Assembly (NCBI RefSeq): GCF_949628215.1
Contig: NC_134282.1
Span: forward strand, 1,905,001 to 1,969,000
Direction of reading: 5' to 3'
DNA from: Phalacrocorax aristotelis
Lineage: Eukaryota > Chordata > Aves > Suliformes > Phalacrocoracidae
DNA length: 64,000 nt
Shown here: one piece after another, positions 36,961 through 49,205 of the stretch
How the letters are laid out: each line of letters starts with the position of its first letter
How positions within the stretch are numbered: position 1 is the stretch's first letter
Notes under the pieces: model-generated
What the model was told of the DNA's origin: nothing
The model's database searches: none
What the model saw: only the letters and a program-made list of their open reading frames with translations
Translations under genes and position numbers: made by a program

Positions 36961-39900
36961 AGTAGGAAAAGGATAGGCAGGACTTTTGGGAAAGGAAGGC
37001 TCTCCATCAGCCTCCTTTAACTTGATCCTCACCACCCTCACAGGTGTCACACCAGTGTCCTCTGAAGGACATGAGACATGTCTGCCTCTTCCATCCTAGC
37101 TCTGATGTATGATACCTTGGCCGTGACCCTCCCCTGGGTATCACAGCCTCGTAGCTAACTTTGCATGATGCTCTGCCACGGAAATACAGCTTAATCTGAG
37201 TGTCAGCTGGTGCCCATCCCTGAGCTGGGCTGCTCGGGGGTCGCAGGCTATCTCTGGAGGGAGCGGCTTTGTGCCCTGGAGAAAGAGCCAAACAGCTCTG
37301 CTGGCGGAGCAGCATTCGGCACCGGTGCAATAAGGCATTGAGGGCACACACGGAACAACGAGCGTTAAAAAAGACTTTGAAGAACGACTCATTAAGTAAA
37401 TATCATTCGTCTGGGGCAGGGCCGGGGTGCTATGGATATATCGCTGTATGGTTAGAGCCTGTATCATAATGCGTATATACAAGCAGCGCTGCATGGAGGC
37501 TATTCAGGCAGCTCTATTTCTGGCATTTTATAACTTTTGAGTGCTTGCTTTTACAGCCTGAATAATGTTCTTTTAAGTGTAGAGTTTGGTTTTGTTTTTT
37601 TTAAAGGATGTAATTATAATCTTGTTCTACATAATTTAACAGGATTGGGGCAGGAGATTTTTATCCAAGGCTGGAAGTAATTGGCAGGCTAGCTTGTTAA
37701 ATAGCTGAGGCGACCCAAGGGAAGGACAGAGGTGCGTATTTCCAGTCACATAACGGGGAAGAGGACGAGCCTGCCCGCGGGTGTGCATGCACAGCCTCTG
37801 CAGTGGGCGGGATGGCTTGTGACCTTAGCATTGCCCTGCTCTAGGCAGCTCCTGCAAACTGCTGCATGGGAGGGATAAAGGTCGCCACCGAGATCCCTGC
37901 ACTGCAGACACAGAAGGCATGAAGCAGCTGTTTGGGGCTTGCTCGGTGCCACGTACCCGATGGCATGCCCAGGGCAGGCTGCCACCTCCTGTCCTGGTCT
38001 TGGCAGGAGGTGCGAGAGCTTTGGGGGTTATCTCAGGCATGAGGCAGCAGGGTTTGGGGGCCGGGATGTGGTTCAGCCCAGCAGAAGGGCTAGTGGCCAA
38101 TGACTGCATGGGAGGGCCCTGGATGCTCCTTCCTTGTGCTCCTTTTTGGGGACCCTGGAGTCATCTGTGGTGGTGGGTCCACAGCAAGCTGCTGGTGGTG
38201 ATGGCCAGCACCGAAGTCAAAGGGCTGGTGACACCAAGGCCACCTTGCCAAAGCGGCTTAATTTGGGTAGGATCCAGTTTACGAGGTTCTGATGATGGGA
38301 GATGGATGGCGTTTTGACTTTGCTTCTCCTGCTTTCCTGCATGTGTAGACCAGCGTGACCAAGTCGTCACCTGGAGAAAGGCCAGAAGGAGCGGGAGGGG
38401 ACTCTGAAAGGGTATGAGGGAACAACAAATTTCCTAGATCATTAATTTGCTATTTGCAGACAGAATGTTATTGGCTCGAGATGAAGGACTGCCAGAGACG
38501 GCAGCAGAAACCTGGGACTGCAGATGTTTTTCCTCCTTAAGGTGACTGCTCGGCAGCACAGAGCTAATGTCAGGACACCAGAAAACCGGGAGCAGGGAGT
38601 GCCTCCAGGTTCCTGCGCGCAGACCTGCAGGGGTTCCAGAGCAGGCACCGCTCGCTGTCGGGGCAGGGACACTCGAAGCTGCCCAGGCTCCCCTGTGCCC
38701 CTCTGAGACGTGGGCTGCACTCCCTTGCTCCTGGCTTAGGATCAACCTGCTGGTTGGAGGTATCATGTAAGGCCCTGGTTTTGACAGGAGAGGATCTCAA
38801 TTCCCTCTAATGCCAGTTCTAATTTTGATGCTCCTTAGCATGGGGAAAGCCTCCTAGACAGCTTTGCCTGGTGTCCTCCATAGGATGCTTTGAGTTGAGT
38901 GAAGAATGTAGTGTGGTGGAGCAGAAGATTAATCTTTTTAAATGAGATTGATCAAATTCTCCACTCACAGCCAACTCCATCACAGCTTCTGACTCGGCTC
39001 CCATTCGTTCGACAAGGCCTGTACTCGGGGCACTTGCCTACCAGGTGCTGGCGTGTCCTTCCCCAATGCCACGGGGTGCTGCTGTCCCCAGAGCCCAGCC
39101 CAGCGTTTTTCTGCCCTCCATGTGGGTTTCTCAGCATTTGCAGTCCCTCCTCACCCACTGCCCAGCACCCAGGTCTGCCAGTTAGTCATGGTGCTTCTGG
39201 TGATCACCGTGGGGATGTACCATGAGGGGACCTGAGCAGCTGAATATTCAGCCCCAAAGGAGCTGAAAATCTCAGTGCTCAGTAATGCAGCGCGTCTCGA
39301 AGGTGGCTGATCCGTGTGTCCGCTCTGTGCTGCAGAGGAGAAGGTCTGTCTTCAACTTCTTGTCTCTGATAAACAGAGGAGTAAAAAAATCACCGGTGAC
39401 TTTGGGGAATGTGGACCCTTTGGGTCAGTAGTGTCGCGCTGGAGATGTTTCCATTGCGATGTTCGGCAACGTTTTTTTTAGGTTTGCCTGACATGAACCC
39501 CTTTGACATGAAGGTGGCTGGGAAGTTAACGATGCTGTCCCAGCCCAGGTATGAGCGAATGCAGGCAGTGAGCACCCACAGAGAGCGCAAGTGGGGACAG
39601 CTTCACTGCTGGAGGAAGTACTTGCTTTCCACGTTCATTCACTCATTGGGCTGCTCTTGAATCCTGATTTATTTGAAATCAGCAGAGGTTTGGCTGCTGA
39701 TCTCAGTGGACCAGGGTAAGATGTCCAGACTGGATATTCTCTTTCTTCGGAAATATTTCTTTGGTTCTTTTTGGGTTTGCTACCGAATATGCAAAACTTC
39801 TAGCATCTGGCTCAGTGGGACTAATAAGCAGCTACTCCTTGGGAAGCAGAGATTTGTGAAGGGCCACACGTTGCACCCATGAAATGAAACCCTGGGTGTT

Positions 39901-42900
39901 ATTTCCAAACAGGGCATGCCACCTGCATGAGAGTTTTGTGGCCTCGGACTTGCCTTTGGGCCACCCTTCAGGGCCAGCTCTGTCGGCAGGAGAGGCGGCG
40001 GTCGCTGGACCGAGGGTTGTGTCTGGTGTGTCCCAGCTACTGCAACCCCTGGTGCTGCCCGTGCAGAGCGAGGCCCCCCATCAACTCACGCCCTGGGAAA
40101 CCCCCGCGTGGAAGGAGATGATCCTTGTTACTCCTGAGCATACCAGAATGTCTCATTTATTCATGTTTGCTAGTTGTTGCTTTCCCTACCTGCTTTCCCC
40201 CTCTTTCCTGGAGGCGGTTTAACAGAAGCACTTCCCATGGCAGTTTACGTGCTACAGACTAGCACGCTCTGGGACAGATTGCCTGGCCCGTGTTTGCTGT
40301 TGGGTGGGAGAGAATGTCTAATACTTGGAGGCTGAGTCCCATCACCTCCCCTGTGCAGGGGTGGGAGCTAGCACGTGCCAGGGAGGGAAGAGAGCGGCTG
40401 GTGGTGGGAAATACGGTGGGAAATATGCTGCCGCTGGTACTAACTTGCTTTCCCACCCATCTTTAAGCATATGGTAAAGTGGTGCAGAGGAAGAGGCAAC
40501 TAATTACACCAGGACTCCCTCTGTGTTGGGTTTTGCAGCCTTCTGCAGTTTAGGCAAGCTCCTGTTGTATTGTTCAGCTGTCTTGCTGTATTAATGGCCT
40601 TGAACTCTTGCTTGTGAGGGGAGTGATTAAGGTGTTGCTGCTTAGTCATCACACTTTGCTTCCTACTTAATCTGTGATGAATATAACAGAGCTTATGTGC
40701 ACGGTGATTAAAACCTTAAGTGTCTTCCATGTGGAAGGGTTTCAAAGCACTCTTCCTTCTTGCCTACTTGATTTTGGGGTCTGGAGCTGCCCAGCAGCCT
40801 CTGGTACAGGAGATCCTTTGCTTGTGACCTGGAGTTAAGTGTGCGGGTGGCTGGGGTATTAAAAAGTGCTTTTATAATTAAATACAGAATAATAATTGTG
40901 GTTATGCAAAAGAATAGCCCGGTTGGAGACTTTAAGGAGAGACATGATGATGAAACCGCCCACCTTCATGTACATTATCACATGATGTATTACAAAGTCT
41001 ACCCTAGGAGACGCTTTCTTGGACATTTTACCCTGAGTTGTGTGGGAAGGATGTTTTCAGTTCCACAACATTTTTAGTTGGTTTTTTCCTATCCTGCATA
41101 CGGGATGAGAAATGGAAGTTTTCAAAATTTTCTGCAAACTGAAAAATCTGAAAAAAAAAGAAAAAGTTGGGTCAATATAAAGAGCTTGTTGGATAGTGGC
41201 AGATCGCTCCATTTCAGGTTCAAATTTTATCTGTGTATTTTCTTCCAAACCAAATGAGCTTAACTTTTGGAACAAAATGGTGTATTAGAAAATGTTGTAT
41301 TTGAAAATGAAGCTAGCGTGGTGTGAACTGAGTGGCACAAAGAGTGTTTCAGCAGTTTCCTAACGTTTTTCCCTGTAATGCATTAGAAATGGAGGACACT
41401 CCTGGAAAAAATAGTCATCGCTTTATTTTTTTTTGCGACCTATAGCAGGGGCTGATCCTGCTGCGCTGCGCCAGAGGGGGTGCACATATCCGCTCCCCTG
41501 AATCTGACCTGCCTGACTCCTTCTGGAGACGCTTCTACTTCTCACCTGTTTTTCTTGAACTTCCAAAGTAAACAAACCTTTTCTGTGTTTTGGACGAGAA
41601 AGTCTATTCCCCATCTCTGCTCATCTTTTTTATGAGCCATTTGATGCTCTTCTGCCTGGAAATGGCCACGCTTCAGTATTTCGGGATATATTGAGTTTGC
41701 AGAGCATTTGAGAATGAGCATCTCTTACCCTCTATATTACAGTAAAATCAGTAGGCAATGAAATACGTAAATTGTCACCTGAATAAATGTAGTTCAGTTA
41801 AAAATATATACTCACTTACCAGCTCCCTGTATGAAAATGGAGAACTATAAAAAGTAGACAGGCTTGTATGGACTGTTCTGCTAATGTTAATGCATTTTTC
41901 AGTGTTTGGAGAAATTTGATTCATTTAAAAAAGCCTGGTGTGAATTCACCTGGCAGCATTTCCAATTTTTTTTTTTTTAGATCACTTCAGAAGGGCAAAG
42001 AAGTCCTTTGTGTGAAATGGGGTTTGGTTTACATTCAGCAATCACAGGTCGGGGCCAAAAAAGGGCTTGTCAGGGGAGCGGCCCGTGGATGGAGGCATCC
42101 ACCCCTCCTGCTTCGCTGTGATTTCTCAAAACATAAGGGAGGACGCAGCCAGGGAGAGCCAGCTCCCAACGGGCCAAGCGCTGTGCCGGCCCTGGGCTCT
42201 GCCTGCGGGGTCCTCCCTAACGCGCAACCGCTCGGACACCCGAATCGCGTGGCCCGGCCGCTCCAGTTCGTGTGACAAATATTAAGCTGGTTTGGTTTAA
42301 GATGCCCAGAGGACGTGCACACGAGCTGCTCCCTGGAGCAGCAGCAGCTTCTGCGGGGGCGCCTGCATGCGGGAGGGGAGCTGGTGTCCGGGGGCCGCTG
42401 CCCCACACAGGTCGTGACAGTGGATAAATGCTCCGCTCCCCCTTCCTGGTGCCTCCTGATTTAGTACCCGTTATGCTCTTTGAGGTAGGCGCCGTGCTTT
42501 GCTTTACTCACGGCAATGGTCAGCGATGCTGCCTGAGGCGACTGCCCCAGCCTGGCCGGAGCTCGGTGGTTACGTCTGCGTGACCGATTCTGCGCTTGGC
42601 TGCTGGCTCAGAAAAACGGAAGAAAGGAAATGTGTTGCTGGTCATCCCCCCAAAAAAATAAAATGTTCAAAATGTTCGGTGAACTGAGCCATTTCTGATA
42701 GTTTTGTTTCACATCAGAGGAGCTATAACATTTATTTTTTTCAAGCTTTCCTAATAAAAAAAAAAACCTATCCCTGCCCCTGGGTTTCAAAAGGCAACAT
42801 TGATTCAAGCTAAACAATTGAAACATGTTGTTTTGAAAACACTGAAACAAAATTATATATATTTACCCCAGCTTTTCACTTTTCTGCCCAACAAAAAACA

Positions 42901-44399
42901 ATTTGGCAAAGTTTGTGCCCAGCTGTGAGGTGTTTGGGAACACCACAAACCTGGGTTGTTCCTCCTGCAAAATCAAGGGCTGGGAAGTGACGAGGGTTCA
43001 GTGGAGCTGAAAAGTTTGGGGGAAAAAAACCTCACCTTTGATAGATGGTGGCTATTGGAGAGCTGATGCTACTGTGCTTAGACATCGGGTCTATGAAAAA
43101 TTTGTATTGCTGCCAAGATACTGGTTCAGTCCACTTGAACGGCTGCCGCTGTGTTAATAAGGGCATGACTGTGTGAGAAGGGAAGTCAGCTGGCCAATTT
43201 TCATGGTGGTATTACCTTGAAATTGCCGTTCCCTTTAGAAGTTACACTAGTATGGTTGTATCGCTGTCAGGTCAGAGCTTTCATAGTCAGACAAGGGCAA
43301 GAGTCTGCTCGGACCAGGCTTGCCCCAGACAGTACTTTCTCAGCAGCTGCTTCCACTGAACTCCTCTGTGGCTGGTGACAAGGGTGGAGATGCGGATGCG
43401 AAGCCGGCACCTTCCCCAGCCTTGCCTTGGGACCTTCATTCCCTTTTTGCCCCTTGGCTTTGAAATTACTGCATGTGCCTTCTCGAGGTGTGCCGGCTCC
43501 CGTGGTTCCCCAGCCCCGACTCCTTTCTGCGTCCACCTCAGGCTCGCACCGGCGCTGGGTACACGAGCACCCTGGGTACCTTTTGTGAGGTGAAGTGACA
43601 TCTCAGAAAAGCTAAACCAAAATAAGCCCTCCCTTGTCCTAGCTGGTGACATTTAGTAAGCCTGCTGCAAGGTGCCGAGTTTGAGAGCATTACAGCAGGG
43701 ATGTTCACACTTCAGCTTCAGATTTAGCCGTTCCGGAACAGAAATAAGATCTGACGTGATCTAATTAAGAAAATAACAACTATTAAAAGGCCATGTGAAT
43801 TTGGCACCTGGAAAACTTACGCATGCTTTAAATCCCACAAGGGTGCCTCTCACGGGCTTATGATGCCTTGGAACGCTGCACCGCCGTTTCCATACCGCAC
43901 TTTTGCATTCAGGGGTTTTGCAGGACTGGTTGTTACCTGCTGTCCCGAATGCCCAGCTGGGACGTCAAGAGGTGAAATATTTGTGCTGGGAAGAGTCAAG
44001 ACCCGTCTCAGACACGCGGTGGATTTGCCTGAGCGCTGAATTTCGCTACCGTGGATTTCTCGCTCATTTGAGCCGCCTGCAGGAACATCAGTTCCTTTTG
44101 CAGGGGATACATGTACTATTAAAATGGAAGCAGAGGAAAAAATAGAACAGGGTAATATCCCCTCTGAAACACAACCTCTTTTTTGGGGGCAGCAGGAGAT
44201 GTCAAAATGGTGTTTGCAGTGCTAACGCTTCAGTAGGGGGTTAACGGTGCCAGTGATCAGACGGATAATTCCCCTCAAAATTATTGTTTTACCTCACTCC
44301 ATCCAATTACTCAAGTCGTTTTGCTATCCCACAGATCTCTGTTAACGTCAACAAAATGATTACAGACTGCAACGGTGTCAAGATATTTCACTCACAGGA
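36961..44399. other. Intergenic region, no gene recognised
   Basis: Many overlapping frames under 140 residues on both strands, none recognised. A small CpG-rich spot lies near 42170-42265. T runs occur near 41423 and 41970. No repeat family was identified. Confidence 0.55.
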
Positions 44400-45090
44400 G
44401 CGCCGGCGAAATGTTTATGGTGCGACATGTTGAAAGCAGCATTTGATGTGTAAATGTCAGGACGGTCAGCCTTCCTGTCACCAGCACCAAACCGCACAAA
44501 TACAGGTGCTGAAAATGTCACCCGCACAACCAAAGAGCGCTTTTATCGCAGGCCACGTAAATCGCCACGTAAGAGGCCGACGTCGCTGTCAGTAGCGGTG
44601 TGGAAAAGCTACGGGAGCTCTCCGCTAGCGGCGCCGCGCGCCGTCTCTGAGAGTTGCGGTCGGCAGCACGGTCCTGCCTCTGGCATTGGCGAGGGGGCTG
44701 ATGGCAGCCGGATGGACGGAGGACACCCATGAGGGCGGCAACGCCGGCCACGGATCAAACCTCTCTGCTTGGAGGGAAAGCGACGTTGTTAAGGGTGAGG
44801 GTGCACCCCAGGAGCCACCCGGGCTGTCTAGAAATGGGTCAAGAAGCCGCCTCGGCTGTGTGGCTCTGGGGCCTCGCCCAGTACCTCCGTTCTTGGCAAA
44901 ACCTGCAGAATAAGGTTTTGTGACGACGACGAGCAGCTGTAGCCTGGAGCGCCTGGCGTCACGGGCACCGGGCGAGGAGCACCCGTGTCCCTGCATGGCG
45001 GGGCCCGGCCCCCGTCTCTGACCCCCAGCCACTCTGGCCCCTGCGCTGTCGCGCTTTCTGCTGGCGGACGGGCGGTCGAATAAAGGTTGC
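44400..45090. promoter_or_regulatory. CpG-dense patch (CpG-island-like)
   Basis: CpG dinucleotides are dense here compared with the surroundings: ten occur within 44581-44640 alone, including CTAGCGGCGCCGCGCGCCG. The patch continues to about 45080. It is not a recognised repeat. A 179-codon minus-strand frame (44625-45164) and shorter plus frames are open mainly because of GC content. It lies just downstream of the probable KCNMB2 3' end and could be a promoter of an unannotated transcript or an orphan island. Confidence 0.45.
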
Positions 45091-45359
45091 TCTCGGTCCA
45101 CCAAAGACTTTGCGGCTCCAGTCCCACTGGCTGCGCCCAGATCCACCGATGATGGTTTCTGCAAATCCCAGGAATTGAGGAAAACTACATTTTTGCAAAT
45201 AAACCTCTATGAATTCCCTGTTGCCTCAGCACTCTTCATTTCTTGGTAAGAGAAGCTACAAAGAAAACTCTGATGAAACAAGCCAGATCTGAAGGCAGGA
45301 GATATTGAAATCTGGAGGATTTAATTTCATATTTTTATTACATGTTTTTGGAGCCCTGA
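45091..45359. other. Intergenic, AT-rich, nothing recognised
   Basis: Unique AT-rich sequence between the CpG patch and the probable KCNMB2 poly(A) site. Confidence 0.5.
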
Positions 45360-45381
45360 TTATACCCCCACCCTCCAAGAA

Positions 45382-45387
45382 TTTATT
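45382..45387 (-). terminator. Candidate KCNMB2 poly(A) signal (AATAAA on - strand)
   Basis: TTTATT on the + strand, the first such hexamer downstream of the KCNMB2 stop codon, with a G-rich element about 10-20 bases further on. Another hexamer lies at 45334-45339. Confidence 0.35.
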
Positions 45388-45731
45388 TACCTAAGGAAAA
45401 TTATACTACTGATTACAAGATTGCAGGTTCATTTTCACTGTTGAGAACTCATTTTTTTTACAGCTCACGTTACACTCGCATGACTTGTAAAGTTTTGTAA
45501 CATCTTGAAATTTTTAATGCTACATCGCAGAAAGGTACTTATATATAGATGAACTAGGCAGAACGCTTGCTTTGCAGTCTTATTTGGGGGGAAAAAAGTT
45601 AGTTTCTTGGTTTGAATAGGCCTGTAAATGATTTCTTGGAATTATTGGACAGTGAGTTCGCAGGGTGCTCGCAGGAGCTGCCTCGCATTTGTCCTTCAGG
45701 CTGGGTGCAAAGTGAGAAACTGAGACATGTT

Positions 45732-45751
45732 CATAACATAACATAACATAA
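45732..45751. repeat. Short (CATAA)4 tandem repeat
   Basis: Four exact copies of CATAA within the probable KCNMB2 3'UTR. Confidence 0.9.
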
Positions 45752-47183
45752 GAAAGAATGCTTTCTACAGGGGAATAAAAATAAATTATGCAGAAATCGT
45801 GACTATAGTGTGCATGAAATGATACTGGCAAGGTCCCCATGGTAAATATTTGACAGGTAGGACTTAGCCAGAATCTCAGTCTTTCCAATAAATCATTGCA
45901 CCTGGGCCTTTTAAATCATAATTCGCATCAGCCAGCATTGCACACTGAGTTAAGGCCAGGAGAGATTTCCAGATGTATTACGACAATTATTCAGTTAATA
46001 GAGCCATAGAATTGGATGAGATTTTTGTCAATTCCGATGTCACAGCAACAGTGACCTTTGACTGAAACATCACCATGACTATTGGATAAGGTCCTGCAGT
46101 GCTGCTCCTCTGTGTTACCCAAGGATGAAGGTTGTAAATACATGAGTTACACTGTTCGCTTTTCAGTTGGTAAAAACAAAGGAAAAAAACCCCATAATCA
46201 AGTTCCAATACACAACTAGATATAATATAGCTTTTTCTTTTTATATATATCTGTATATATATCAAGTAAAAAAATCTAAAATAGTTGGAAGTAAAAAATG
46301 AAAAAATAGCTGATTATGTTATTTTTTTTTTCTTTACAGTGATATGGTAGCAAATACAAGACAAATGAATAATAAACCTTTATATAAGGTGTTCTGGTCC
46401 CATCTCCATCGATTGGGCTCAGACTAGAATAGAAAATGGAACAAGGTGATTTTTGTGGTTTTTTTGGCTACAGCTTCTGCAAGTGACAAAGATGATGTTG
46501 ATAAGACAGAAGGAAATTATAGCACTAAATAAAATAAAACTCCAAAGGGTTTTCCAAAAGACCTTAAACACCACAGGGTGAAATTTACTTCTGAACTGGG
46601 GGAGCAAACACAAAGCATCACCAAGTCCTACTTAGGCTGAAAATACTGTATGCTTATCCTGGCCTCAAAATACATCCTTTTTTGTGCCATCTTGCCATAA
46701 AAAAAAAAAAACCTATCAATGCGTTCCCCCCCCCCCTCGGCAGCTGATAATAAAAAAGCAAAGCCACAAATCCATCGACTGGACCGAGCCAGACGTGAGA
46801 CCTCAGTGGTGCGCTAGTGGCTGGCTGCCCTTTGCCCAGCGTGAGCCTCCCCCAGAATCCTCTACACTGAGATGGCACTTGAATAAGCTTGGCAAACGGT
46901 CACACCGAGCCCTGTTTTGGCTGCAGAAAAGAAAGAAGTACTACTCTCAGCCTAAAACAAGATTATATAGACGGTCAAGACAAAACAGTGGGTTTTTTTC
47001 AGTTGTCTGCATAATAATTACATCATGTTTGCATATAGAACAGCTTTTGCATTATTGCTCTACTCATAAGAATATAGTAAGGAACTTATAACAGACTTGC
47101 ACGTTACAAACTTAAGGTTCTTTGGTGAAGAATGAGAAAACAGTATTTTCGCTGTAATTGAATCTCAGAGAAGTTTTTGTTTT

Positions 47184-47468
47184 TTATCTGTTGATCCTTT
47201 GGAGTCTCTCACAGAGGAGGGAAAGATATTGAGTCAGCTTTACCATGGCGACGATGGCGACCCCGCCGATCATCATGCAGGTGGGCCAGAAGAGCGAGTG
47301 GAACAGCACATTGGAGCTGTACAGTTTGGTTAATATCACGTTCTTCTGAACGCCTTCGGGGTCGTAGAAGCAGGAGAAGCGTTGGTACTTTCTGAAGTTT
47401 TCCATCACGACGTTCACCAGCGACATGGACTCCTCATAATTCTTGCCGCACTTGGGTATGTACGAACA
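47184..47468 (-). CDS. KCNMB2: KCNMB2 coding exon 4 (second membrane helix and C-terminus)
   Basis: Last coding exon of the BK (KCa1.1) channel beta-2 subunit. It starts after the CAG acceptor at 47471-47469 in phase 0 and encodes residues 142-235, ending in TAA at 47186-47184. It begins CSYIPKCGKNYEESM, which supplies conserved extracellular-loop cysteines (142, 148). Next come the FSCFYDPEG segment and the second transmembrane helix (roughly residues 194-216, LFWPTCMMIGGVAIVAMV). The cytoplasmic tail LLCERLQRINR follows. The sequence differs from the human protein as I recall it at only a few positions. An ATG-initiated frame covers only the part from residue 156; the true exon extends upstream to the splice site. 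Confidence 0.96.
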   Translation of the reverse strand, partial: CSYIPKCGKNYEESMSLVNVVMENFRKYQRFSCFYDPEGVQKNVILTKLYSSNVLFHSLFWPTCMMIGGVAIVAMVKLTQYLSLLCERLQRINR

Positions 47469-47634
47469 CTGGGAAGAAATTAGAGGGAGAAAAATGCATC
47501 TCCAGACCAGATACCTTGTCTGCTTTCAGGTGGCAAGCAGGAAAATCTCAAGATGATTATGCTTTTCATAATAAGAGTGGAATATTATTAAGCTAATAAT
47601 AAATTTATCACAGACAAAACTCAATATTTTGCAC

Positions 47635-47880
47635 ATCTACAGAATTTCCCATTGGAGGCCCTCCAAGTGCTGTACAAACATTAATGCTTTAATCTGCACA
47701 GCGGCCTCGTGAGATAGGTGAATATATTATTACTGCTAATTTACACATGCAAAAATGGAACTGATGAAGTACCTCTTCATCTTAAGTGGCACGCATATGC
47801 TCGCAGTTAGATGGGTAATTGACTCTCTGTAAATACAAATCTGGTAGTTCAGATCTCACTCGGGTTGGATCCAAGTGATC
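47635..47880 (+). repeat. MIR-like SINE (old)
   Basis: CAAGTGCTGTACAAACATTAATGCTTTAATC, then GCGGCCTCGTGAGATAGGTGAATATATTATTA and TTTACACATGCAAAAATGGAACTGA, follow the MIR core and tail in order ('GCTTTACA..ATTAATTCATTTAATCCTCACAACAACCCTGTGAGGTAGGTA..ATTATTA..TTTACAGATGAGGAAACTGA'). The 5' tRNA-like part is not visible. Confidence 0.6.
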
Positions 47881-49044
47881 ATGGTGGGCACAGGAGGTTG
47901 CTCACAGAGGAGAGGCTGATGAGGGACATTTATACATATCCCCGTGGGGGTAAAGCCTCGATTAGGGACAAATAGATAGTCTAGGAGAGACCGCAGTTTT
48001 CTTACTGACAGCGTGGAAGACTTTCATTCAATCTCTAGCTGAAGATCAGCCTGGCAACCAGGATGGCTCTTAGTGGTGTTTTTGCTCCTGACCCCAGTGT
48101 AAGTCCAACAGTTCCTTCTCTCTGAAGATGCTGCGAGAATTTCAGTCTCAGTCACAAAGAAAATAAGATTTGGGGGTGGCTCTAAGACAGTTTCAACCTA
48201 GCATTCCTAAGGAATACTAAAACCAAGGTAATTAAAAAACCCGCTTATGGAGTCTATGCGTTGAAGATATTCCACGGGACACGTAGGATGGTGGCTGTGG
48301 GCTGTACTGACCATTCCCTGCAAGGAGCTCGTGTGGGCTGGTGAGGTGGTGGGCAGACACACAAGGATTGAGGCCACACCTGGGTTTTGATCTAGAGCAG
48401 AAACACCTGAATTTGTTGTTGTTGCTGCTATTGGTCTGGAAGAGGATTGATGGTAGCAGCCCAGGGCCCCTCGCTCCCTCCTCTCTTCTAGACACTTATG
48501 TCCCTCCACACCTGAAGGTTTTCTATACCTGCCCAGGAGTTTGATTAAATTCCCGACCTAGGCTTCAGGACGGGGGGAAGTCAGCTGCTTAACTTCTCGC
48601 TGAACATGCATGGGAGGGCCCAGCAGGTCATTGTTCCCTGGCAGTTATGGGGTGATCGTGGGTCCCCGCCATGTTCCCTGCCTGCGCTGCTGAACCTGCT
48701 TGGTTACTGTAGAAAGTAAGTTTTGCAAAGGAAAAAAGCTATTTTGTTTGCAATAACGTGACCCGTGGCTTTTGATTATTATTGTTTTAATGTATATACT
48801 TTATAAATGTCCCTCAGTTCTTTTTCGTGACTATGCTGTGACTTTTTGTAACGTACTGCGACAAATCTCTAGTCCTAATAATGATCAAAGGATTAACCTC
48901 ATAACAGGGTTTGATTGATTCATTGGCGAGTTTATTAGCACAGAATATGATCTGAAGCGTGGCAGAAAGATTGCCTGGTGGTAGCAGGCTGGAGCGTTAA
49001 GGGTAGAGCATGGCAGCACTGCCATTATGAATATTTCATGCAGC

Positions 49045-49205
49045 TCTGGAAATTAGAGATGGAAAATATTAGGGCAGTAATATCCCATCTGTCTTCCTGC
49101 TGGTGCAGGTCTGCTTCCTCCAGGATATTCTCTTGCACTCTGCCCAGCTTTGTTTTAAATGTCCAAAGCCACAAGCCCTCTTCCAGCATTATGACTCTGT
49201 AACGG
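49045..49205 (-). mobile_element. Ancient CR1-like fragment
   Basis: The + strand reads GAGATGGAAAATATTAGGGCAGTAATATCCCATCTG, then CTGGTGCAGG, GGATATTCTC and CAGCTTTGTTTTAAATGTCCAAAGCCAC. This parallels the antisense 3' region of old amniote CR1 elements ('...TTTTAAATGTCTCAAGCAATGGGG'). It is highly diverged, older than the copies near 34 kb. Confidence 0.5.

Larger units (their letters stand above)
45360..47183 (-). other. KCNMB2: Probable KCNMB2 3'UTR
   Basis: Downstream of the KCNMB2 stop the minus strand contains no AATAAA until 45387-45382. That motif is followed by a G/T-rich stretch (GGAGGGTGGGGG), a reasonable poly(A) arrangement. The predicted UTR of about 1.8 kb is AT-rich. It includes a CATAA pentamer array at 45732-45751, a TA-rich tract at about 46241-46262, and A and C runs near 46699-46737. 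The end is inference. Confidence 0.4.

Noticed and set aside
44625-45164. 179-codon minus-strand ORF rich in Arg/Pro/Ala
   Set aside because: Open mainly because of the CpG-dense composition; competing frames on both strands, no domain recognised.
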